64,000 bases of DNA. Origin: Silene conica. Taxonomy: Eukaryota > Streptophyta > Magnoliopsida > Caryophyllales > Caryophyllaceae. The notes beneath the pieces were generated by a model. The model did no database searches. It saw only the letters and a list, made by a program, of their open reading frames with translations, and was not told the DNA's origin. The DNA is taken from positions 17,737,001-17,801,000 of the forward strand of contig CM055318.2 in NCBI GenBank assembly GCA_029255685.2. Direction: 5' to 3'. This document shows, piece by piece, positions 1 to 10,614 of this stretch. The position numbers and the translations under genes were made by a program. Position 1 is the stretch's first letter; each line of letters begins with the position of its first letter.

Positions 1-77
1 GTCTTTACAGTTTCCCACTTTCTTTACATTTTTATTTGCATGCATATTTTGTTCATTATTTTGCTCATCGCTTATAA

Positions 78-1302
78 TTGGCACTCGTAGCAGCAGCAAA
101 GGATGTTGTACCAATTTTCCAATTTTCCAATTTTTCTCTAAGTTATCATTCGTTGTCAATCACATTCTTGCATCGTATAAACGAGTTAACAAACTTCAAA
201 AAAAGGTATTCCAATGAGATAGACATGTTGATTGAAGATGGAGAACTTGAGACTGGGACTGGTTTGAATCCGGCAAGCAATTTGCAAAGGCCGGGTGATG
301 CTCGTGGGAGCTCTCATCTAAGATCTATTTCAAGCTTAATGAAAATGTTTAGTATCACTTGTTTAGTTTTTCACAAGTTAATTGATGAAGGAGATACATC
401 CGTTGAACGTGCACAAGCGACGCCAACTACTGCACTTGATACAATGACTTCTTTTGAATTTATCTTCATATTGCATCTTATGAAGAAAGTGTTAGAGGTA
501 TCTGATTTGCTTTCCCAAACTTTACAATGAAAATCACAAGATATCATTAATTCTTTACACCTTGTTGAGACTACAAAGACACTTTTGCTGAAATTAAGAA
601 ATGATGGATGAAATCCCCTTCTAACAAAAATTATATTATTTTGTGAAAGACGTAATATAGAAGTTCCTGACATGAATTCTATTTATATCGAAAGAGGAGG
701 CCGTGCTCGACGTCAACATGATCAAAACACAATTGAAGTCCATTATCAGAGGAATTTGTTTTATGCTGCAATGGATGTCCAATTACAAGAGCTGAGCTAC
801 AAATTTAATGAGAAATCAGTTGAGTTGCTAACTCTCACTTGTGCTTTGGAGCCTAGCTCAAGTGGGCAACATTTCAAGATAGGTGATATTTGTAATCTTG
901 TCGATAAATTTTATCCCGATGACTTCACAGATGTTGAGAAAGAGGAATTAAAAGTACAATTATGTCATTATGAGTTGAGTTAACTCGACATGAGGATCTT
1001 AAGAACCTTTCAACAATATCTAATTAAGTCAGTGGTTGGTGAATACCGGGAAGCACAATATTTACCCACTTATTTTCAGATTAACAAGACTTTTGTTAAC
1101 TCTCCCTGTATCCACAACAAGTGCCGAACGAACTTTTTCGGCAATGAATGTTGTTAAAACAACTAAACGCAATAATATGGAAGCCGATTTCTTTGAAAGT
1201 TGTCTACTTATCAAGATTGAACGAGAAATAGCAAAAAAAATTAGTACTAGTTCAATTATAGATACCTTTAAGGATTTGAAAGTGCGTCGAGCTCTATTAT
1301 AG
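78..1302 (+). pseudogene. hAT transposase remnant (DUF4371-like region plus C-terminal dimerisation domain)
   Basis: Three adjacent open segments (78-530, 672-983, 1036-1302) read as consecutive parts of one plant hAT transposase of the TTF/MYM zinc-finger type. The first contains a GDARGSSH stretch, the family's GDTRW-type motif with the tryptophan lost. The second holds the linker with LSYKFNEKSVELL and YPDDFTDVEKEEL. The third is the typical hAT dimerisation domain, with LLLTLPVSTTSAERTFSAM. The first two segments share a frame but are separated by in-frame stops (TGA at 528-530 and another near 606). A frameshift lies between about 983 and 1040. The N-terminal zinc finger and the first catalytic region are absent or lie to the left of the window. 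No intact terminal inverted repeats were found. A dead autonomous-type element fragment is the best reading. Confidence 0.8.
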
Positions 1303-1894
1303 ATTAATAGTTATATCGCAATAATAATTTTAAGTTTTTTTTGTTATTAACACATTTTAAAAGTTGTTTATGATTATTTAAAATATTTCGGCCATGAGTG
1401 TAATTTTGTCTGAGCTTCGTCCTGTTGATCTGTGATTTTTTTTGGCATAGATAGAACTCGTAGGAGAGAGTGTCTTTCAATCATATTTTAGCTAGAATAC
1501 ATTTTCAACTAGTATAATTCGACCTAATTATAACAGATCCCGTTATCTTATCCAACCCATAAAACTCAACCACCTCCAAACTTAAAAAGAAACCAAACAA
1601 AATTCAGGGGAAAAATAGTCGTCCACACAAAATGCCTACAAGAACGCAAAAAGTAGGAGGAGATTAATTTGAACAATTAAACGCTCTCAAATTTCGTCAT
1701 CCATAAAGTCAAACACACCTAAAAAAACCCAAAAGAAAAAAAATGAAATAACTCGTATTTAATTTTTTCCTTTTTAAAAAAATCCTTGTCAATGCCAGTT
1801 TCACACGGTCTAATCCAACTTAATATTATTTAATTTCCAACCACATAAATATCGTGACAGCAAATTCGGCAACTATCTAACAATCCCCCGACAC
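1303..1894. other. Intergenic, AT-rich, no gene seen
   Basis: AT-rich sequence between the hAT remnant and the promoter of the next gene. I see no sustained reading frame, RNA gene or clear repeat in it. Confidence 0.5.
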
Positions 1895-2072
1895 TCAAAC
1901 GACGTCGTAACCCCTCCTCTTTACTCTCATACGACGTCGTAAGGCAAATTAGGTAGGTCATAATCTTCTTACTTGTATTCATCTTATAAATAACTCCTCA
2001 TTTCCACATTTTTTCTTTCGCCATTTTCTTCCTCCCATTTCATTTCTACACCTTATATACATCATTTCCAAG
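1895..2072 (+). promoter_or_regulatory. Probable promoter and first leader exon with twin ACGACGTCGT boxes and TATA box
   Basis: Two identical 10-bp palindromes ACGACGTCGT lie at 1899-1908 and 1931-1940, 32 bp apart. They contain the GACGTC core recognised by plant bZIP factors (established knowledge of the family). A TATAAATA box lies at 1985-1992, so transcription probably starts near 2015-2025. A CAAG|GTATAA donor at 2072/2073 and an AACAG acceptor ending at 2475 suggest a 403-bp intron in the 5' leader. Promoter use is inferred from position and motifs only. Confidence 0.5.
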
Positions 2073-2540
2073 GTATAATTTTTCCCCCTTTTAATTCTAG
2101 TTTCTGCTAAATTTAGAATCAAAGATTTAAACTTTTTTTTCATACAAATTTTTTCTCTAGTATAGATCTATGGTGTGGGGAATACAAGAAAGATTCAATC
2201 TTTCTTATGTTTTTCCTAGATCTAAATAGTCTATAGCTTCATTTTTTTCGATAACGGTGGACCTGTAGTCGCTACCTCAAACATGAAAAAATAAGGGTGA
2301 ATAAAAACTCGGACTTTTTTTATTTCATTGTAATTTTTTTGGGAAAATAAATATTTCCAAAATAGAAGCAAATCAAGAAAAATAAATTTTTTTGTAAAGT
2401 TTTTGTGCTTGTTATGATTTGATGAAATATATGAGATTTATAAGTTAGATTTGGTGATTTGTTTTGTATGAACAGGCGTTCTCCTTAGGAAAATTGTATA
2501 AAAGAGAAAATATATAGATAAAAAATTTTTGTAAAAAAAG

Positions 2541-3826
2541 ATGAAGTGCGAAATTCAGCAGAACGCCATGGTCGGAGGATGTGAAGAGATGAGAAACCCG
2601 GTCCAGGTTCCGGCTCAATCGTGGGGTCAAAAGGGTCCTGTCGTATGTCCGAAACCCAGGCGGGTCGGGTTCTTGTCTGGCAATCTGACCATGTCACTTA
2701 GATGGCAAAAAAGGTAATTTTTGATTGAATGATTTATTTGATGGATATCTTTAGAATATTAATTTGGGGCTCGATTTGATTTTTGATGGATTTTGGCTGA
2801 TGGGTTTGTGTTGTTTTGGTATTTGGCAGCCAACAAGGTGAAATAAATGATGCGAAAGCTGGAGCTGAGCTTCTAGATCTAATTTTTATGAAAAAGGTAT
2901 AATCTTTGACCTTTGTTCTTGTTAGATCTGATGTTAATTGCTTTGAGTAATCAGAATTCACGATGTTTGATTTGGTTGATATCATGATAGTCAGATCACC
3001 AGATGTTTTTTGTATGCTGTTAATTGCCTGAATGTCCACTGCTTTCTTGGAATGAAAAAATGCTGTCACCTTTAGCCAAGGCGTGTTTTAGCTTCCTTGA
3101 TTTCTAACTTGCATAAAAACTAACCCTTCAACTTGGCCGCCTTATCTGTGGATGATGAAAAATATGGGTCAAGGGTTACATCCGCTGCTGCTACTCGTCT
3201 TAGCCTGTTGGAGTGTCTGGCATCTCACCTTTCTCCATGATTATGTATTCATTAAATCATCAGAGTAGTTTCTATTCGATCTTTTCTTCCCTTATGGTCT
3301 GTCATGCAGCGGAGATTGATTTCAACACAAGTTGTCTCTTTTCTGCCCTGGGATGCCACAGATTATTGAATGATAGTCATGATTTTTGCGGTCTATAGTT
3401 TCACACGAATTCTTAGAACAGGCGGTCTAATAGTGATACCACCTTATATACTGATTTAACCACTATACAAACCATATTAATATTAATGTTTGCTCTTGTT
3501 AATTGCAGGAGGGTCATGGTGAAGATCAGTCATCTAGAGAGATAGCTTCATCGCCACCATTTTTTTGTGGTACTCCACCTAGCAGAGTTTCTAACCCATT
3601 AGTCCATGATGCTCAATTTGGGGACGATAATCTGTCCCCTTTGTCAACTTTACAACCCGCTTCCTCCTCAACCTTACCCTCTCCCTCGATGTCGCCATCT
3701 GCAATGAAGTCGGGATGCGTTAGGATGAAGTTTGGCCTTAACTCGCCCGCAGTTAGAGTAGAAGGTTTTGATTTTGATCGGCTTAGTAGGGACCGCCAGA
3801 ATTCAAGCGTCTCTGCCATGGCTTAA
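2541..3826 (+). CDS. Plant-specific protein of unknown function, three coding exons
   Basis: Predicted coding exons are 2541-2713, 2830-2896 and 3509-3826, all with GT..AG introns and a frame that stays open across both junctions, giving 185 residues. The start is the first ATG after the probable leader intron. The N-terminus is MKCEIQQNAMVGGCEEMRNP, followed by a basic proline-rich stretch. The third exon carries the compact motif GTPPSRVSNPLVHDAQF, a serine/proline-rich linker, and a C-terminal KFGLNSPAVRVEGFDFDRL segment. I associate that combination with a family of small, uncharacterised plant proteins, but I cannot name a function. No signal peptide or membrane segment is evident. There are no frameshifts or premature stops, so the gene looks intact. 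The exon model is inferred from splice signals and frame; a cDNA could change the first exon. Confidence 0.7.
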
Positions 3827-4624
3827 AAACATTCATTTGGAAAGTGTATATACAGCTGAAGCTGCCAGTGCTCCGATAGTCGTGCAGCAAAGTGAATCAA
3901 GGTTGGGGATTTTGACGAAATTTGTTTTTGTAGAAAGGTTGCCGTAAGAAGTTCCGTGTTTTGCACTGTATATAGGATCTGGTTCTATTAGAAAGACCAA
4001 AGAAGGCAGTCAGATGTGTTTTGGTATTTCTTTTGTATCATAATGGTGAGAATTGAGAGGATTTGTAAGAGGTAATTGTGTATATAGAGAAGCCTAAGAG
4101 TGGCCTGACCTTGTAACTTATGGTGTAAATATATGCCCATTTTATAAAATCCAATGCGGTTCTATTTTCATGCCTAATATCCCTTGTTATTATTCCGACT
4201 TGTTTACTTCATCAGCATTCTCCTATACTATAGTTTCCCGGTCTTCCATAAAGTGAGATTTGAACGTGTGACCTGTTGACAAAAACAATATCGGTGTCCC
4301 AGTAATCATCTTTTTTTTTTTCTCCGGATCCAAGTCGGGTATGGACGTATGGTTATGTACGCCATAGGGGCATGATTATATGGATTTGGCGAAGACTTGT
4401 GTTGACATTGCTGAAATTAGTACCCTTTGATTTGAATTTGATACCATTTGTCGTATATGCAAGTGATAAATGCGCAGAATGCGGTAAATGCCTGAATTCG
4501 ATATATGAGTCAACCTTAGCAGGCTGTTTGTCTATGTCAAGGATCTACTCGTAATAATTTGTGATGTTCACGTCTTTAGATAATAGGGGACACAAACTTA
4601 TAAAAATGGTTGCATGTCCCCATC

Positions 4625-4656
<32 letters not shown>
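4625..4656. repeat. (TAT)n microsatellite
   Basis: About ten uninterrupted TAT/ATT trinucleotides, seen directly. Confidence 0.9.
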
Positions 4657-4658
<2 letters not shown>

Positions 4659-4766
4659 TTCTCTTTTGATTTTCCTATGAAACGGAATTCTGTGAAATGT
4701 TATTTAAGTGGGATGAATTGGTTTCTCCGAGTAAACATCATTATAAGGACCTCAATTATTCTTATA

Positions 4767-4951
4767 CTTCCTCCGTTCATATCCAAAACGAAGTGTGTAA
4801 GATGTTTTTTTATTAATTTAAATGTGTGATGGTGAGTTATAGGTGGGCCATAAAGTGACATTTTATGTAGATAAATGGTTTTCATAAGGGTAGTTTAGTC
4901 ATTTTGTTTTCTTTTTTAGGAAAGTGGTAGAGTGGATATGAATGGATGAAA
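4767..4951. mobile_element. Stowaway-like MITE
   Basis: The left end CTTCCTCCGTTCATATCCA is mirrored by TGGATATGAATGGATGAA at the right, forming an imperfect terminal inverted repeat of about 18 bp. The CTCCGT-type end and a flanking TA on the left match the Stowaway (Tc1/Mariner-derived) style. The interior is non-coding. The right boundary is approximate. Confidence 0.55.
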
Positions 4952-5452
4952 AAGGAATATATTTGCAAGGTCCCCAATTATAATTGGGTAATTGTAAGGA
5001 CCTCATCATCTGATTTGGACAATAATGCTCTTACGGTTTATTTGCAAGTTATAAATATTTTCTTAGAAGTGTAAAGGACGTAAATAAAAGTTTCAAGCGT
5101 AAGTATAAATGTTTATAATATTTTTTCCGAGTAAATATACGTTATTGATCTAAAATGCCATTATCTTCATCTATAATTTTGCTAAAATATTTTGGAAATA
5201 TAAAAAAAAATTCATACGAGTATATTTTAATCAACGAACTTTACATTTTTCTTTGAATTACATGTGTATTTCATTATTCATTAAAATTCACATTTTTGTA
5301 CAATTTTTTTTCAAGTTTATTATAAATATATGTCGGCGGCGTGGTAATTCAAATTTTGTATTTTTTGGTTATTTTAACTATTACGAAATACAAGTATGAA
5401 GATTGAGATGTTCCGAGTATAACAAAAAATATAGTAATTGTTAAATATATTA

Positions 5453-5513
5453 CCTCCGATTTTTATCCAACTTCCTTTAATAAGGAAAAAATTGGGAGGG
5501 AGTATTAAACATA
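5453..5513. mobile_element. Very short foldback MITE remnant (about 60 bp)
   Basis: ACCTCCGATTTTTATCCAAC at the left pairs imperfectly with GGAAAAAATTGGGAGGGAGT at the right around a short loop. The GGGAGGGAGTA end resembles Stowaway-type termini. It is probably a deletion derivative. Confidence 0.45.
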
Positions 5514-5624
5514 AGTGTATTTAGGTCTAAAATATTTGGTGAGGTCCTTATAATCACATATAATTATGATCTTTTGATGATAATTTGGGTCCTTGTTGTG
5601 GGCTTTACTCTGTTTCTCTCACCA

Positions 5625-5710
5625 CAGATTCTCATTGAAGAGGGACAATATCCGTCACAAGCTGAAGGCGGATAGTGTCCCTCTCAGAATATGAAAGTGG
5701 TAACTAAGTG
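5625..5710. mobile_element. Foldback MITE fragment related to the one inside the 22-kb Mutator-like element
   Basis: ATTCTCATTGAAGAGGGACA and the following CCGTCACAAGCTGAA are close to the reverse complement of sequence at about 22595-22635. The phrases AGGGACAATATCC and GGATAGTGTCCCTCT form an internal hairpin. The outer boundaries are not clear. Confidence 0.45.
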
Positions 5711-6117
5711 AAACTTAAATGGAGTATCCACTTGCCTTCTCACTTGTAATATTGTGAGAGACTAACTATTCTCTCATGTATTGAAATTGTTTTACCCCCC
5801 TTATTAATGAAGCGAGTGAATTTTTGGATTTAAATTATTTGTTGATGTACAAGTATCATACTAAATAATTATTTGTTGATTTAAATTATTCTCTCAAGTA
5901 TTATTATTCATAACAATGTTAAAAGTGTTATGAAATGAAGAATTCTTATCCTAGGGTCAAAAAAAAAAGTTTATAAACATTGTGAAATAACCGACTTGTA
6001 ATCATCCTACCCAAATTGACCCTGTGATTATGCACAATTGAGTATAAGGTTGTCAACTAACAATGTTAACTAACCAATTCTCTTAGAAAAGTTAGTTAAG
6101 CTCTGTCGGTTAACTTT

Positions 6118-6205
6118 TACCCCCTCGGTTCTAGTAATATGTTTACACTTACCTTATTTTGTAACGGGAAAGTAAAGCAAGTGTAAACATATCAGTGAGA
6201 CATTG
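6118..6205. mobile_element. Small Stowaway-like foldback
   Basis: ATATGTTTACACTTACC near 6138 is mirrored by AAGTGTAAACATAT near 6180-6193, with CCCCCTCGGTTC next to the left arm. This is a compact hairpin of roughly 85 bp with no coding capacity. The boundaries are approximate. Confidence 0.5.
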
Positions 6206-6682
6206 CGAGTAGTTAGCTTAAGTCCGTTTAACACTCCTATAGATACTTGATCATCTTGTACATTGTAACTACAATTCTATAATCAATACACTTATATTTC
6301 TTCCCTTTATTCTTCAATACTCTTTCCTAAACACAAATTATTCCAACTCGTAATCTTCATACATTGTTCATCAATATGTTGAAGACATGAGTTTTAATAT
6401 GCACTCTAAACAGATTTGATGTACGGAAGGCGATGATTCTGATGCGGACATAGTGCTCTGAATTGTGGAGCAACAAGATAGTAATATTAACAGAGTACAA
6501 ATGCGTCTTAAATTACATTCAGTGATAGATGCGAAAGATTACAGACTTGACAATAGATTGGGATCAAATTTCCCAGTGACGAAATACGAAAATGACGAAT
6601 ATATTTATTTGAGAGATCAAATGAGGAGGAGATTCACAAGTTGGTAGGGAGTAGGGAGTAGGGAGGGAGGGAATGATGAGCT

Positions 6683-7559
6683 TCAAGGCTTGTAGGCAAT
6701 GAAACTGATGCACTGGACTTGGCGCACGTTGTCAAACCCGATGATCCTGATGTGGGCATCAGGGTACGCCTTCTTGGCTTCCTCGACTTCGGCCGCCACT
6801 TGGGAAGCGTCAGTGCAACCAAACATAGGGAGCTTCCACATTGTCCAGTAACGTCCGTCATAGTATCCTGGGGACTTGTTGTTCTCACGGTACACAAATG
6901 CTTGCTGTTTTACCAATTTCAATTTCAATTTCAAACAAATTAAACAGAGTTGCAACAAGTTTTTGGGTTTCATCTTGTAATTAAACAATAATATTGCAAT
7001 TTAACTTACCCCAACTTCGAATTCAATGCAAGGAACCCATCCCTTAACAAGAAGATAGTTGATCTCCTTCAACAACGACTCCTCGGATAGAGGTGGAAGG
7101 TATGAGAGGGTCTCGAACTTCTTCAAGTTACGTGGTGGCCACACCTACATAAATTTGACGTTTTATATTATTAATTTTCTCATGTTTTAAAATTATGCAT
7201 TACGGCATATACTAATTGGTATTGCTACTATTTGTCTAGTATAGTAGTATTGTAGGGTGTTTGAGACCCTAAAATAATTTACGGTTTTTATTGTTAAATT
7301 TGTCGTGTTTGGAAAAACTAAGATAAATGACAACTGAATTAAAAACACGTCAATTGAACAGTTTTGATTCCGCTATTGCACATACTTGCATGCACTTCAC
7401 CCTTACAGCATTGCTAGGAAGAGATGTAATGTCAACATTGCTCTTCCTACCAACAGGGAATGCGGAGGTGGACTTGAGCCCAGTGAATGGAGCCACCATG
7501 TTGGCCTGAGCAGCCGAGCTAGGGGTTGCGACAGCGGCGTTTGACATCAAGGAAGCCAT
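6683..7559 (-). CDS. rbcS: Ribulose-1,5-bisphosphate carboxylase small subunit, chloroplast precursor
   Basis: Minus strand, three exons: 7559-7386 (58 codons), 7144-7010 (45 codons) and 6904-6683 (73 codons plus TGA). Introns of 241 and 105 bp have GT..AG ends and sit at the usual eudicot rbcS positions. The protein is 176 residues. It begins with a serine/alanine-rich transit peptide ([10 protein letters not shown]... with [10 protein letters not shown]) cleaved before MQVWPP, leaving a mature subunit of about 120 residues. Hallmarks are [10 protein letters not shown], the GWVPCIEFE strand, [17 protein letters not shown] and [20 protein letters not shown]. It assembles with RbcL in the stroma to form the CO2-fixing enzyme. 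The reading frame is intact. One oddity is that the protein stops at AYKP, about three residues before the usual eudicot C-terminus. It may be one member of a multigene family. Confidence 0.95.
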
Positions 7560-7855
7560 TTTTCTTCTCTTAATGCACTCTTTTTTGAATTTTTTTTGTT
7601 TCTAGTATGGATGAGGGTTTTGTAACGTAAAGTAGTGCAATTTATAGCATGAGAAATAGTCCATATTTCATAGATGTATGGTGTTAAGTTTAATAAAAAA
7701 GGGATATGGTTTGGGAAAATTTTGGCCTTTGGAATGGTGAGAGTGATATAGTAGGACCTTCCATATCTGCACAAAAAACCACATAAAGTTCCTGATTTAT
7801 TTTGTTCACTCTTTTTATGAATGTGATGATAAATTTTGGTCAAGCAAATATTTTT
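7560..7855 (-). promoter_or_regulatory. rbcS promoter and 5' leader
   Basis: Read on the minus strand, a CTATAAAT TATA box corresponds to 7640-7647, about 80 bp upstream of the ATG, implying a leader of roughly 50 nt. Further upstream, AGATATGGAAGG (near 7760-7771) and a GTGGTTTT tract (near 7778-7785) resemble light-responsive rbcS promoter modules. I did not find a perfect CACGTG G-box. Function is inferred from position and the known light regulation of rbcS. Confidence 0.55.
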
Positions 7856-7859
7856 CCCT

Positions 7860-9256
7860 TCTCAATTTGTGTTTCTTAATGTTTTGCTTGAATTTGTCAA
7901 GTGTACTGTGATTTTATATCCACTAATTTGGTTAATTGAGTAGAAGTTTACTGATATCCATTCTCGTTCGAACTATCTCTATTTATTATTTAAATTTTAT
8001 TTTCTATAAAATATAACCGCGTTAAACGTATTTAAAATATACATTTACAATTTATAATATATTATTCTATGGTATATTTTGAATTGGGAATAGATGTAGG
8101 CAAAACACAATATGGTACCAACATTCAATCCCTATCAAGTGATTACATTAGGTTTTCCACATATCTTGTGTTTAGAGGCCTATTACCCTAAATTAGGTTT
8201 AGGCTAGAAAAAGGTGATTACATTAGGTTTTCCACATATCTCATTACAACCCTTTCCATCTCATATTATCTTATCATCTATCATCCTTTGTTTGAGGGAG
8301 AAGTTAAGCTTCTAATTGAAAATTATTTTTCATTAGGTCTTTGAGATCTAGAATGGAGAGTTAAACCTCTTCTCTTAATCCAACTCAAAGGTGTAATCTT
8401 TGGTTGTAAAATACTCTAATCTTTCCTTAATTTTTGTTATTGTTATTAATCTCTTGTATTTATTGTCATGATTTTGGAATTTTGCTGATTAAGACAACTA
8501 AGTGTGATTTCCTTGTTTAAATCTCGTCAATTTCCTTAATTTATTGTTGTTGTGTTTATTAAGTGTGTTTCCTTGTGATCCCATTTTGCAACAACTTGTC
8601 ATTGAATTAATGAATGTGATTTCTTCTTGATTTAATTGACGTTAGAGAGATTAATTTGTGATTACTCATTACATGTGATTTCCTTGAGAGCAATTGCACC
8701 TATTAGATTCCTATTGCTTTCTCTTATTGTTATCTATCCTATGTGTGTGATTTCCACTAGGAGAAATTAATGAGTTGGGTCAATTCTTAAGTGTGATTCC
8801 CTGTTGTTGGCATCTGTTAAGGGAATTTGGAGATTCTATCTCACTAATAGGACACTAATCCTAGTTTAAGAATTGATTAAGAGGTTTTATTAACTAAAGT
8901 GTCTCACTTTATTGAGTTGGGTTAAGTTTTTCATAAACTTGATCATTTTTATCTCACAAGTCATTTGTTTGCTCATTATTTGTTACTTGCTACTCACTCT
9001 TGTTTGAATTTTGTTGTTTTTGTTTGCATCCTCAATCAACCCCAAATCCCCCCTTTTTACATTCTTGTCATTAATTAGTCTTAATTGTTCTATTTACATT
9101 TTTAGAAACCATTAGCAAAACTCTCCTTCTCTTGGGTTCGATCTCTTTACTTGTTGCTATACTCGTTTTTATAATTAGTATAACTTGCATGTTTTGTGGT
9201 ATATAAATTGATAATTTGCGCGTCTTTAATTGCGATGTTTTGGGCGTATCATGTAT
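7860..9256 (+). mobile_element. Possible solo LTR or LTR remnant, boundaries unresolved
   Basis: This 1.4-kb non-coding stretch ends with CTTGGGTTCGATCTCTTTAC followed by a TTTTGGGCGTATCA end, a style I associate with the 3' end of plant LTRs. GATTACATTAGGTTTTCCAC occurs twice, near 8141 and 8216. Variants of GTGTGATTTCCTTG recur at about 50-bp steps between 8500 and 8800. No convincing target-site duplication or left end was found, so the assignment is tentative. Confidence 0.4.
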
Positions 9257-9516
9257 AAACAAAAGGAAGTTGAAAAATCGACAGAAACCCAAAATCTCAT
9301 CTTCGAAGTAGCAAAAGCTCAACCCATTCGACCTTTACTGAGGAAATGATCCACAATGCGTCCTCATTTGCAGCCATGCAAATGATCCCTTATTGCTGCA
9401 ATTTTGAAATTGACTTTTGAGACCTTACTAGCATAAGAAGAGTTAGAATTGAGATGATCACCTCCCGAACTAACTCAACACTTTCGATCTGCTTGACAAC
9501 AATATTTTTATAAAGG
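9257..9516. other. Unassigned sequence left of the Tekay solo LTR
   Basis: After removal of the solo LTR this joins 20206-20288. A minus-strand frame of about 50 codons runs across 9390-9520, but I recognise no protein family in it. Its nature is unknown. Confidence 0.3.
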
Positions 9517-10182
9517 TCTCCGGTAAAACCCCTCGCGGCAGCGGAAAGTAAAACAAACAAAATGTATGAAATTTGCACGTAATTAAAACTTCTAACATGA
9601 TTAAATTGACATGAGAGGTGTAATACGATAACTGAAAAGCGGAAGACATAAAACATAGATAAGTATAAACTTTAATTATAAAATCCACTGCCCGGGATAG
9701 GATATCCCTACAGGCACAAAACTGAAATGTCAAAAAGTAGGCCTAGCTACACGATAAAGGTAAATATCAAATCGATGAAGGATCATTGCTCGCTAGCCTC
9801 AACGGATCCCCATGTACAAGCTGCACCAACCTACATACATGAAACATGTACGCCACAGTCAGTGGAGAGTGACTAGAGGTTCTCACAGCCACTTATTGTC
9901 ATAAACACATAACATGTAATCATATTGTCAACCATACATACTCCAAAATAAACCATATTATGAGAAATATGCTACTCATGAATAACTATCACGAGTTCAC
10001 TTAACATCCAACTTAATCATGCGATACTCATATATGTCACTCTTATAAGCATGCATACATATTCACTTTCTATGAATGATTCAACGGTCAAATCTTAAGA
10101 CATAACCAATCATAACATTCAACAAGTAAAATGTTCAGAGGCGACATCTTAACGCATAACATAATACTACACAATTCAAAAG

Positions 10183-10614
10183 TAAGAGGTTCAGAGGCCA
10201 ACTTAAGACATAACCAACCACTACACAATTCACAAGTAAGAGGTTTAGAGGTCAACTTAAGACATAACCAACCACTACACATTTCACAAGTAAGAGGTTC
10301 AGAGGCCAACTTAAGACATAACCAACCACTACACAATTCACAAGTAAGAGGTTCAGAGGCCAACTTAAGACATAACCAACCACTACACAATTCACAAGTA
10401 AGAGGTTCAGAGGCCAACTTAAGACATAACCAACCACTACACATTTCACAAGTAAGAGGTTCAGAGGCCAACTTAAGGCATAACCAACTACTACACATTT
10501 CACAAGTAAGAGGTTCAGAGGCCAACTTAAGGCATAACCAACTATTACACATTTCACAAGTAAGAGGTTTATAGGCCAACTTAAGGCATAATAACCAACT
10601 ACTAAATATTCAGC
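10183..10614. repeat. 54-bp tandem repeat inside the Tekay-type LTR, eight units
   Basis: The phrase TAAGAGG recurs at 10183, 10237, 10291, 10345, 10399, 10453, 10507 and 10561, exactly 54 bp apart. Each unit also contains CAGAGGCCAACTTAAG and CATAACCAAC. More divergent units extend the array to about 10080 and 11030. Because 54 is a multiple of three, spurious long frames appear on both strands (10088-10579 minus, 10131-10574 plus). They encode only the repeat and are not genes. Confidence 0.95.

Larger units (their letters stand above)
4160..6640. other. AT-rich intergenic region with small MITE-like foldbacks, no gene
   Basis: About 2.5 kb separates the unknown gene from rbcS. It contains a TAT microsatellite, several short foldback elements listed separately, and AT-rich filler. 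Related inverted motifs with AAGGACCTCA/TGAGGTCCTT occur near 4745, 4997 and 5538, suggesting older overlapping MITE debris. Short open frames here, for example 6465-6647, show no recognisable protein. Confidence 0.6.

Noticed and set aside
4800-6647. Small frames near the MITEs, including 6465-6647
   Set aside because: Short, AT-biased and without domain or splice-supported extension.
6719-6943. Plus-strand frame overlapping rbcS
   Set aside because: Shadow of rbcS exon 3 on the opposite strand.
9390-9733. Two overlapping minus-strand frames at the left border of the solo LTR
   Set aside because: They cross a transposon boundary and show no family signature. Kept only as unassigned sequence.
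10183-10614. Regularly spaced repeats resembling a CRISPR array
   Set aside because: The whole 54-bp unit is repeated with no unique spacers, and the context is a plant LTR.
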